Of a stretch of 11,946 nucleotides of DNA, positions 5,999 to 11,946 are shown one piece after another. The number at the start of each line of letters is the position of its first letter. Within the stretch, counting starts at the first letter, position 1. The translations under genes were made by a program, and so were the position numbers. The stretch is from Bacteroidales bacterium UBA1217 (GTDB lineage Bacteria; Bacteroidota; Bacteroidia; Bacteroidales; P3), in NCBI GenBank assembly GCA_002309335.1, contig DBXH01000018.1, positions 44,066-56,011 on the forward strand, given 5' to 3'. The notes under the pieces were generated by a model. It saw only the letters and a list, made by a program, of their open reading frames with translations. It was not told where the DNA came from and did not search any database.

Positions 5999-8758
5999 TT
6001 AATGTGCCTCCAACCAATTATTACCAACATCAACGCCCACCTCGACAGGAATAGACAACGGAAGAGCCTTCTGCATCTCGCTCTGCACTATTTCCTTCAC
6101 CTGTTCAATTTCAGGATTATACACATCGAACACCAACTCGTCGTGCACCTGAAGAATCATTTTCGATTTCAGGTTCAATTCCTTGAACTTGCGCCAAATA
6201 CGTATCATCGCTATCTTGATCATATCTGCCGATGTGCCCTGTATTGGCATATTGACGGCATTGCGCTCCGCAAACTGACGCAAGCCTGCATTGCGGCTGT
6301 TGATATCGTAGAGATAACGCCTGCGGCCAAGAAGTGTCTGTGCATATCCGTGTTCTTTTGCAAACGCCACATTGTCATCAATATACTTCTTTATTGCCGG
6401 ATACTGCTGAAAATATTCCTCTATAAGTGCCGCAGCTTCTTTGCGCGGAATACCAAGCTGTTCTGAAAGTCCGAAGGCGCTGATGCCATAGACGATGCCG
6501 AAGTTAACCGACTTAGCGTTGCGTCGTTGTTCTTTGCTCACCGACTCAATATCAATATGATAAATCTTTGCCGCTGTAGCCTTGTGGATATCATAATGAT
6601 TGGCAAATGCCGCAATCATATGGTCATCCTTCGACAATGAAGCAATAATTCTCAACTCTATCTGCGAATAATCGGCTGCAAGAATACTATGATTCTCATC
6701 TCTAGGCACAAACGCCTTGCGTATCTCGCGGCCCCGTTCCGTCCTGATAGGGATGTTCTGCAGATTAGGATTCGACGAGCTAAGCCTACCTGTAGCGGTC
6801 ACCGCTTGATTATAAACCGTATGCAGTCTGCCGGTAGCAGGATTTATCAATTTCGGGAAACTGTCGAGGTAGGTAGAAACAAGCTTGCTCAAAGACCTGT
6901 ATTCCAAAATCAAAGGTATTATTGGATGCTTGTCGCGCAATTTTGCCAGCACCTCTTCAGCGGTACTATACTGTTTTGTAGCCGTAAGCGGGGGCTTCTC
7001 CGTAACCTTCAATCTATCGAACAGAATCTCACCCAGCTGCTTGGGCGAACCAATATTAAATGTAGCACCAGCCAATTCGTAGATTTTCCGTTCAATCTCG
7101 TCGCGCTCTTTCGAAAGGTCGGCCGAATATTGCTTCAAAGCATCAACATCAATTCGCACCCCCTCACGCTCCATATCCACCAGCACATCCACCAGAGGAA
7201 TCTCCACCTCATTGTAGAGTGCAAACATATCATTGTCAATCAGTTTCTGACGCATAGGCTCATATAGCCTCAGCAACACCTTGGCAGCATTGTATGCATA
7301 ATTGACATCATTTTCATCGAGAGTCACATTCAGAACACTCGATGCGATAAAATCGAGAAAATGACGAGCCTCCGAATCAATCAGATAGTGCGCCAGCTGT
7401 ACATCAAACACCTCGCCTTCTATACGCACATCGTGATTGATGAAGACGTGTTTCAACTGCTTTAAATCATAACACACCTTACGGGTTTTAGGATTCTCCA
7501 TTGCAGACTGCACGAACGAGAAATAATCATTGCCGTCGAACGGCAAGTATGTCGCCTCGTCCTCGCTTGTAGCAAAAGAGATGCCTTTCACCTCTTTGGT
7601 TCTCGAATCCTGATTCAGGAAAATAGCAAAATTCTTGTCCTGCAGATCAGAAAGCAACTCAATGGTTGCAGTCTTATGCTTGCCGTTGTTGGCTTCCACA
7701 ACACTATTCCCGGCCGGTTCCTCTGCAAACAGCGACACCTGTAAAGGATCGCTCTGCCTTATGCTCTTTACGGTCTTGCCGCTCTTGCGCTCGTTTTCTA
7801 TTGCCGTTTCAGGCGAAACGACACCCTTGGGAGTTTTCACGCTAAGGTTAAGCTTCATAGCCAACTCAGGGTCACTCACACTCAAATCGGTGTATACCTT
7901 CTTGGCAAAGGCCCTAAACTCCAGTTCAGAGAATATCGCAGCCAACTGTTCGTAGTCGGGCTTGGTCATCATCAACGCCGTCTCATCCAGTTCTACAGGT
8001 ACCTCGCGACATATTGTGGCAAGCTCTTTCGACAACAACGCCTGTTCAGAATATTCCTTCACCAGATTGCGTAGTTTTTCATTCCTCACCTCATCGCTGT
8101 GAGCCACAAGATTTTCCACACTTCCAAACTCACCAACCAGCTGTTTTGCCTTCTTCTCCCCCACTCCAGGAATACCGGGAATATTGTCGATCGAATCGCC
8201 CCACAAACCAAGAATATCAGCAACCTGCGAAGGACGCTCAACGCTAAAAGCATCACACACCTCCTTAGGGGTATAAATGCTATCAGGCTTACCCATACGT
8301 CCAAATCGATACAGATGCACTTTGTCCGTAACCAGCTGCGCAAAGTCCTTGTCGGGCGTAACCATCAGCACCTCGTCAAAACCAGCCTTTTCAGCTTGAT
8401 AAGCCAAAGTACCTATTACATCGTCAGCCTCATAGCCAGCCTTGGTGACCACAGGAATGCAAAAACCGTCAATCACGCGATGAATATAAGGCAACGCCTG
8501 CTGTATATCCTCAGGCATAGCATCGCGGTTGGCCTTATATTGATCATAGCGTTCGTGGCGGAATGTCGGCTCCGAAAGGTCGAACGCAACAGCACAATGA
8601 GTTGGATGCTGCTGACGGAGCAGATCGTAAAGCGTCGTCGTAAAACCAAGAACCGCCGAAGTATTCATACCTCTGCTGTTCATACGCGGGTTATGGTTCA
8701 AGGCATAGTAAGCTCTGTAAACCATAGCCATCCCGTCGAGCAACATTAATTTCTTCAT
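5999..8758 (-). CDS. polA: DNA polymerase I with an apparently dead proofreading domain
   Basis: Pol I fills gaps and removes RNA primers in repair and lagging-strand maturation. The 919-residue product has three domains. The 5' nuclease (1-290) shows MLLDGMAMVYRAYYAL (5-20), GYEADD (108-113), TPDKD (134-138) and the helix-hairpin-helix IDNIPGIPGVGEKKAKQL (190-207). Residues 360-505 align with the 3'-5' exonuclease domain, but the metal-binding acids are absent (see findings). The polymerase domain has motif A AADYSQIELR (694-703, Asp696), motif B RRNAKSVNFGIVYG (745-758, with Phe753 at the O-helix Phe/Tyr position), and motif C VHDELV (871-876, Asp873 and Glu874). Length is normal for the family. 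Its stop lies two bases before ruvC. Assignment is secure; loss of proofreading is inferred from alignment to E. coli Pol I recalled from memory. Confidence 0.97.
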   Translation of the reverse strand: MKKLMLLDGMAMVYRAYYALNHNPRMNSRGMNTSAVLGFTTTLYDLLRQQHPTHCAVAFDLSEPTFRHERYDQYKANRDAMPEDIQQALPYIHRVIDGFCIPVVTKAGYEADDVIGTLAYQAEKAGFDEVLMVTPDKDFAQLVTDKVHLYRFGRMGKPDSIYTPKEVCDAFSVERPSQVADILGLWGDSIDNIPGIPGVGEKKAKQLVGEFGSVENLVAHSDEVRNEKLRNLVKEYSEQALLSKELATICREVPVELDETALMMTKPDYEQLAAIFSELEFRAFAKKVYTDLSVSDPELAMKLNLSVKTPKGVVSPETAIENERKSGKTVKSIRQSDPLQVSLFAEEPAGNSVVEANNGKHKTATIELLSDLQDKNFAIFLNQDSRTKEVKGISFATSEDEATYLPFDGNDYFSFVQSAMENPKTRKVCYDLKQLKHVFINHDVRIEGEVFDVQLAHYLIDSEARHFLDFIASSVLNVTLDENDVNYAYNAAKVLLRLYEPMRQKLIDNDMFALYNEVEIPLVDVLVDMEREGVRIDVDALKQYSADLSKERDEIERKIYELAGATFNIGSPKQLGEILFDRLKVTEKPPLTATKQYSTAEEVLAKLRDKHPIIPLILEYRSLSKLVSTYLDSFPKLINPATGRLHTVYNQAVTATGRLSSSNPNLQNIPIRTERGREIRKAFVPRDENHSILAADYSQIELRIIASLSKDDHMIAAFANHYDIHKATAAKIYHIDIESVSKEQRRNAKSVNFGIVYGISAFGLSEQLGIPRKEAAALIEEYFQQYPAIKKYIDDNVAFAKEHGYAQTLLGRRRYLYDINSRNAGLRQFAERNAVNMPIQGTSADMIKIAMIRIWRKFKELNLKSKMILQVHDELVFDVYNPEIEQVKEIVQSEMQKALPLSIPVEVGVDVGNNWLEAH

Positions 8759-8771
8759 CTTCTCTTTTTTT

Positions 8772-8784
8772 TCGTTTTCCGTTT
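8772..8784. repeat. Two-copy AAACGG heptamer at the pdxA-polA junction
   Basis: On the minus strand the pdxA stop runs into AAACGGAAAACGA, two copies of a heptamer AAACG(G)A, followed by a run of eight A and a purine-rich GAGAAG close to the polA ATG. The unit matches the AGAACGG heptamer repeated inside pepA at 10783-10810. Two copies alone would not be notable. Confidence 0.45.
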
Positions 8785-9826
8785 AATTCAGCGGATCCTT
8801 TGTAAGCTCATCATATTCCTTTCGGTGACGCAAAATGTCGCAAGCCAGATTGACAGCGTGGCGGAACGACTGTTCGCTTGCCTTGTTCTTGCCGGCAATG
8901 TCGTAGGCAGTACCGTGGGCAGGCGAAGTACGTATAACATTCAAGCCTGCGGTATAGTTCACACCTTCTGTAAACGACATTAATTTGAACGGAATAAGCC
9001 CCTGGTCGTGATACAGAGCCAACACACCGTCAAACTTGCCGAATTCGTTGCTGCCAAAGAAACCATCAGAAGGATAAGGTCCGTAGGCAAGGATACCATC
9101 GGCATACGACTCGTCGATGGCAGGTTTCACCACCTCACCGTCCTGATTGCCAATCACACCGTTGTCGCCGGCATGAGGGTCGATGGCCAGTACAGCAATC
9201 TTAGGCATCGGAATACCAAAGTCACGCTTTAGTGAATTGTGCATCAGCAGAATCTTCTCCTTCAGCAAATCCTTCGTTATTGCATTAGGCACCTCTTTCA
9301 GAGCCAAATGGTTAGTGACAATACCTATTCTGATGCGGTCACACACCATCATCATAAGCGATTTGCCATCGAACTTGTTTGAAAGATACTCGGTGTGGCC
9401 AGGAAAGTCGAAATTGTCCGACTGGATATTCTTCTTGTTGATAGGTGCCGTAACCAGCACATCCACAACACCGCGTTTCAAATCCTCACATGCCTTGTCG
9501 AGCGCCATACGGCTCATCTTGCCAGCCAACTCTGTCGACTTGCCGATTTCAATCTTAATCTCATCTGGCACCAGATTAATCACATTGAATTTCTTGTCAA
9601 CAGCCTGGGAGGCATCGTGTATGGCGGTAAAGTTCAGTTCCTGATGCTGCTGCGTCAAAAGTTTTTTATGATACGACGCAACCTTGGTCGACCCGTAAAG
9701 AATAGGTGTACAATGGTCAAACATACGGCTATCCGAAAAAGTCTTCAGTATAACCTCATAGCCAACGCCATTGATGTCACCGTGCGTTATGGCAACCTTT
9801 ATCTTGTGCGATTCATTTTTGTTCAT
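8783..9826 (-). CDS. pdxA: 4-hydroxythreonine-4-phosphate dehydrogenase
   Basis: PdxA oxidises 4-phosphohydroxy-L-threonine with NAD(P) in the DXP-dependent route to pyridoxal phosphate; its product is used by PdxJ. The 347-residue protein begins with AITHGDINGVGYEVI (12-26), a variant of the usual GDPxGIGPE motif. The metal-binding histidines are visible in VTNHLALKEVP (170-180, His173), AIDPHAG (214-220, His218) and LYHDQGLIPFK (271-281, His273), corresponding to the three ligands known in E. coli PdxA. FPGHTEYL (141-148) and RTSPAHGTAYDIAG (299-312) are further family motifs. Length is slightly above the usual 330. It lies 24 bp before polA and 84 bp after pepA in the same direction. pdxJ is not in the window. 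Confidence 0.95.
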   Translation of the reverse strand: MNKNESHKIKVAITHGDINGVGYEVILKTFSDSRMFDHCTPILYGSTKVASYHKKLLTQQHQELNFTAIHDASQAVDKKFNVINLVPDEIKIEIGKSTELAGKMSRMALDKACEDLKRGVVDVLVTAPINKKNIQSDNFDFPGHTEYLSNKFDGKSLMMMVCDRIRIGIVTNHLALKEVPNAITKDLLKEKILLMHNSLKRDFGIPMPKIAVLAIDPHAGDNGVIGNQDGEVVKPAIDESYADGILAYGPYPSDGFFGSNEFGKFDGVLALYHDQGLIPFKLMSFTEGVNYTAGLNVIRTSPAHGTAYDIAGKNKASEQSFRHAVNLACDILRHRKEYDELTKDPLN

Positions 9827-9852
9827 TATATTGATATTTTAATTTGTCCTTT

Positions 9853-9899
9853 AACTTCGAGCGCGAAGCTCAATAACTTCAATTAACTTCTTCAACTTC
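9853..9899. repeat. AACTTC repeats in the pepA-pdxA gap
   Basis: The 84-bp gap contains four AACTTC copies at 9853, 9875, 9885 and 9894, the last three spaced 9-10 bp. Between the first two sits a small inverted repeat, CTTCG (9855-9859) with CGAAG (9864-9868). On the mRNA strand the array reads as GAAGTT units. No TAnnTTTG box is visible, and the hairpin is too short and lacks a T run to be called a terminator. Confidence 0.6.
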
Positions 9900-9910
9900 C
9901 TTTTCAATTC

Positions 9911-11389
9911 CTATTTTCTAATTCCCTCATACATCTGGAAGAATGCATACAGCAGCCTCAAGCCAAACCCCGAAGCGCCAACTCCATAGAAACTCTTGCG
10001 TTTGCCGTAATAAGCCACACCTGCAATATCGAGATGGATGTAAGGATGGTGTGCAAAGTGAGCCAAAAAACGGCCAGCGGTAATCGTGCCGGCATTGGCG
10101 TGAAGATTGCAGTTAATCATATCAGCCACCTCAGACTTCAGCAGTTCGTCGTACTCTTTCCAGAACGGCAGCACCGCCAGACGCTCATAGACCTTGTCGC
10201 CAACAATGCCGAGCATCCTCATCGGGTCGTCGGCATCCTGCTGCATAGCCGCAATCACCTCGTCGCCCAACGCCCTAACTGCGGCACCGGTCAACGTGGC
10301 GGCATCAATTATCAACTCAGGTTCCTGCTGGTCGGCGTATGCTATAGCGTCAGCCAATATCAGGCGGCCTTCGGCGTCGGTGTTGGTTATCTCGACCGTA
10401 GTGCCGTCATACATTTTCAGAATATCATCGGCAGCATAAGCATTCTTGCCCGGACGGTTGTCCGTCATCGGCAGGAAAGCCATCACCCAGACGGGGAGTC
10501 CGTTCTCGGCAGCGGCAAACAACGCCGACGCCATAGTAGCGGCACCAGCCATATCCGACTTCATTTCAGTCATATAATCATCAGGCTTGATATTCAAGCC
10601 GCCGGTGTCGTACATAATACCTTTGCCCACAAGCGCCACAGGACGCTTGTTAACGCGGTTTGCAGGCTTATACTCCAGCACCACGAATCGAGCCTCATCC
10701 TCGCTGCCGCGATTCACAGCCAACAATCCGCCCATCTTCAAACTCTCTATCTTCTTTTGCCCAAAGACTGTACATTTCAAATCCGTTCTCCGTTCTCCGT
10801 TCTCCGTTTTCTGTTCAACAATCCTGTCAGCCTCGGACTTAATGATGTCGGCAAACTTGGGGGCATTAAGATACATCACGGGCTCGTTTACCCAGTCACG
10901 CAACGTGTCGATACGACGCCACAGGCGCACATTCTCATCCACATCCTCACTCTTCAGCAGACGTGCGTCAACAACAACCTCCTCCAACCTGCAGTCCTTC
11001 TTCGACTTATACTTGTCGAAGCGGTAGTTTGCCATATGAAGGCCTTCGACGAAAGCCACAACCTCCTCGGGAATCACACCCTCGCCGGTTACAGCCACGC
11101 TCTTCACACCCTCTTTGCTGAACAACTGCTGCATATCGGCGGCAGCCTTGCGAAGTTTCTCCAAAGCCATATTGTTGGGCAAATCACTATCAAAATTCTG
11201 AACATATATCTTGTATGGCAAACGGTTCAGAACAACCATCGACGAAATATCATCCTTGCGTTTCTGCCCGACAAACGCCACCTCATCCTTCTTCATAGGC
11301 AGCACACGCGATGCTACTTCGCTACCATACAGAAAAATAACCGACCTACTTAAGGCCGAAAAATCAATCCGGTCAAGTCTTATCTCCAT
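9911..11389 (-). CDS. pepA: M17 leucyl aminopeptidase
   Basis: PepA removes N-terminal residues from peptides in the cytoplasm using two metal ions. The 492-residue product has a variable N-terminal domain (about 1-165) and the catalytic C-terminal domain. The M17 signature NTDAEGRL lies at 336-343. Metal ligands by family alignment are Lys256 and Asp261 in GKGIMYDTGG (255-264), Asp280 (SDMAG, 278-282), and Asp338 and Glu340; Lys268 and Arg342 are the catalytic pair. The frame continues upstream to 11506, but the ATG at 11389 is chosen because the first 39 codons would cross the promoter box at 11415-11422 and M17 proteins are about 490-500 long. Residues 193-203 are encoded by four tandem heptamers and look like an insertion between the domains. 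It is the first gene of the minus-strand block. Confidence 0.93.
   Translation of the reverse strand: MEIRLDRIDFSALSRSVIFLYGSEVASRVLPMKKDEVAFVGQKRKDDISSMVVLNRLPYKIYVQNFDSDLPNNMALEKLRKAAADMQQLFSKEGVKSVAVTGEGVIPEEVVAFVEGLHMANYRFDKYKSKKDCRLEEVVVDARLLKSEDVDENVRLWRRIDTLRDWVNEPVMYLNAPKFADIIKSEADRIVEQKTENGERRTDLKCTVFGQKKIESLKMGGLLAVNRGSEDEARFVVLEYKPANRVNKRPVALVGKGIMYDTGGLNIKPDDYMTEMKSDMAGAATMASALFAAAENGLPVWVMAFLPMTDNRPGKNAYAADDILKMYDGTTVEITNTDAEGRLILADAIAYADQQEPELIIDAATLTGAAVRALGDEVIAAMQQDADDPMRMLGIVGDKVYERLAVLPFWKEYDELLKSEVADMINCNLHANAGTITAGRFLAHFAHHPYIHLDIAGVAYYGKRKSFYGVGASGFGLRLLYAFFQMYEGIRK
10783..10810. repeat. Four-copy heptamer tandem repeat inside pepA
   Basis: CCGTTCT occurs three times in direct succession (10783, 10790, 10797) followed by CCGTTTT (10804); on the coding strand this is AAAACGG then three AGAACGG. 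It encodes roughly KTENGERRT (194-202) in a loop that precedes the catalytic domain. The unit length is not a multiple of three, so gain or loss of one copy would shift the frame. Confidence 0.9.
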
Positions 11390-11414
11390 ATTTTTACATA
11401 TATATTTTAATCTG

Positions 11415-11422
11415 CAAAGATA
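11415..11422 (-). promoter_or_regulatory. Bacteroidota-type -7 promoter box of pepA
   Basis: On the minus strand the sequence is TATCTTTG, an exact match to the TAnnTTTG -7 consensus of the Bacteroidota primary sigma factor, followed by CAGATTA. It lies 25 bp before the chosen pepA ATG, so the transcript would have a short A/T-rich leader. The -33 region (TTTTCG at the expected distance) is only a partial match to TTTG. It is the only convincing box of this type that I found at a gene junction in the minus-strand block. Confidence 0.75.
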
Positions 11423-11569
11423 CGAAAATTTTTTAAACCGGACGAAAAGTTTTTTTATTTCGTTCTCCTCTGCCCTTGCTCTATCGCAAAGTTGGCATTG
11501 CACCATACTTCCGCCTAAGCATTAATTCTTTGGCTGAAAAAGTACGAACTATTTTCAAATTAAAAAATA

Positions 11570-11605
11570 TATTATGGATAAAAATCCCGTTTTTTATCCA
11601 TTATA
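11570..11605. repeat. A/T-rich inverted repeat upstream of pepA
   Basis: ATGGATAAAAA (11574-11584) and TTTTTATCCAT (11591-11601) form a perfect 11-bp stem with a TCCCGT loop. After one T-T mismatch, three more pairs (TAT with ATA) extend it to 11570-11605. On the minus strand it is followed by an A/T-rich stretch with a run of six T, so it could act as a weak terminator for transcription coming from the right. Its near-symmetry about 150 bp upstream of the promoter would also suit a dimeric DNA-binding protein. Confidence 0.65.
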
Positions 11606-11663
11606 AACAGCGCAAATAAACATTAGTTCCCAAAGATGCCAGACTGCTTCAGCAGGCGGACTG

Positions 11664-11690
11664 GTGCGGACATCCAGTGAATGTCCGCAC
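11664..11690. repeat. Perfect 10-bp hairpin, abutting the next one
   Basis: GTGCGGACAT (11664-11673) and ATGTCCGCAC (11681-11690) are exact reverse complements around a CCAGTGA loop. The next hairpin begins at the following base. Neither strand shows a T run right after it, so this is not a standard intrinsic terminator on its own. Confidence 0.8.
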
Positions 11691-11725
11691 GGCCAAATTC
11701 CAACGGAGTGGTTAAGAATTTGGCC
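11691..11725. repeat. Perfect 10-bp hairpin downstream of the eroded secretion-signal gene
   Basis: GGCCAAATTC (11691-11700) and GAATTTGGCC (11716-11725) are exact reverse complements around a 15-nt loop. On the plus strand it is followed by TGTCCTTTTCTTCTTT, a T-rich stretch. On the minus strand it starts 14 bp after the TAA of the fragment at 11740-11946 and is directly continued by the hairpin at 11664-11690. The pair may be the decayed transcription end of that gene. Confidence 0.75.
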
Positions 11726-11739
11726 TGTCCTTTTCTTCT

Positions 11740-11946
11740 TTATCGGGTGAATATGTCGGACATTTTCATTAGTCTCACGGTATGAGTTTTTCCTGAGGCG
11801 ATGGTGAGGGTGAGGAGGTAGGGTGCAAGCTCCTGTGGAGTGCGTGGAGAGGCATTGTGCGTTTCATTGTCGTGAAGGGTCTAGATGCGTGTAGTCTTGT
11901 CCCTTATTGTGTTTTGGTGCTACGGGTGTTTGAGGGCTGGAATTAT
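11740..11946 (-). pseudogene. Eroded 3' end resembling a type IX secretion C-terminal sorting domain
   Basis: Read on the minus strand, one frame from the window edge to a TAA at 11740-11742 gives HQNTIRDKTTRI, a TAG (11881-11883), then TLHDNETHNASPRTPQELA, PYLLTLTIASGKTHTVRL and MKMSDIFTR. The spacing of short beta strands with YLLTLT..GKTHTVRLMK near the end resembles the C-terminal sorting domain by which Bacteroidota export proteins through the type IX system, where a Tyr codon would be expected at the TAG. A second TAG lies at 11920-11922. The codons between the stops still read like the family, which suggests recent decay or degraded local sequence. The rest of the gene lies outside the window. 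This is an interpretation of a short, unclear region. Confidence 0.4.

Larger units (their letters stand above)
11390..11739. other. Gene-free region upstream of pepA with promoter and inverted-repeat cluster
   Basis: No coding frame with any recognisable protein is present in these 350 bases. They contain the pepA promoter box near the gene, an A/T-rich stretch, and three strong inverted repeats listed separately. Next to them, CTGC-TTCA-GCAG (11644-11655) forms a small hairpin, flanked by CCAG (11639-11642) and CTGG (11661-11664). CTGG could also pair with CCAG at 11674-11677, giving mutually exclusive folds. I see no tRNA, known riboswitch or CRISPR array. Confidence 0.6.

Noticed and set aside
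5997..6017. Alternative TTG start for ruvC overlapping polA
   Set aside because: It adds seven residues with no family support, while the ATG at 5996 has a GGAGG at a good distance.
9853..9868. CTTCG/CGAAG hairpin as a terminator between pepA and pdxA
   Set aside because: The stem is only 5 bp and no T run follows on the minus strand.
10034..11353. Long plus-strand open frame (439 codons) opposite pepA
   Set aside because: It is antisense to a clear M17 gene with intact motifs, shows no recognisable domain, and low stop frequency opposite coding DNA explains it.
11390..11506. 39-codon N-terminal extension of pepA
   Set aside because: It would be translated from DNA upstream of the TATCTTTG promoter box, and the ATG at 11389 already gives a full-length M17 protein.
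11629..11640. CATCTTTGG as a second minus-strand promoter box upstream of pepA
   Set aside because: The first base departs from TAnnTTTG, there is no -33 match, and it overlaps the hairpin region; the 11415-11422 box is better.
11664..11725. Paired hairpins as an integron attC site or CRISPR repeat
   Set aside because: There is no GTTRRRY/RYYYAAC core pair, no integrase, and no regular spacer-repeat alternation; two different hairpins are not direct repeats.

Overview
The window reads as chromosomal DNA from a Bacteroidales-type member of the Bacteroidota. The direct clues are a TAnnTTTG-type promoter box (TATCTTTG) in front of pepA, ribosome binding sites that mostly lack a clear Shine-Dalgarno motif, a plus-strand protein tail resembling the GIN/DUF2807 adhesin-head domain, and a degraded segment at the right edge that resembles a type IX secretion sorting domain. 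I cannot place it to genus.

Layout. Bases 1-141 hold the 3' end of a plus-strand gene. A 15-bp perfect hairpin (141-174) follows and separates it from a convergent block of nine minus-strand genes. In transcription order (right to left) these are pepA (M17 aminopeptidase), pdxA (vitamin B6 synthesis), polA (DNA polymerase I), ruvC (Holliday junction resolvase), an 11-helix sodium-dependent transporter of the NSS family, a lipoprotein with a transglutaminase-like Cys-His-acidic centre, truA (tRNA pseudouridine synthase), prmA (ribosomal protein L11 methyltransferase) and a membrane-anchored zinc metallopeptidase of the YpfJ type. Gaps are 2-89 bp, no gene reads the other way, the only convincing promoter box lies before pepA, and the only strong terminator lies after the peptidase. 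The block could therefore be one long housekeeping operon, though internal promoters cannot be excluded. The genes do not form one pathway: they serve DNA repair (polA, ruvC), RNA and ribosome modification (truA, prmA), cofactor supply (pdxA), peptide turnover (pepA) and envelope functions (transporter, lipoprotein, peptidase).

Upstream of pepA, bases 11390-11739 carry no gene. They hold the promoter and a cluster of three perfect 10-11 bp inverted repeats, two of them directly abutting. Bases 11740-11946 look like the eroded 3' end of a secreted-protein gene.

I did not find a new defence or mobile system. The most unusual structure is a set of short degenerate repeats at several gene junctions: a 9-10 bp period before prmA and the peptidase and between pepA and pdxA, and an AACGG heptamer between polA and pdxA. 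The heptamer also occurs as four tandem copies inside the pepA reading frame. DNA polymerase I appears to have lost all four acidic residues of the 3'-5' exonuclease site.
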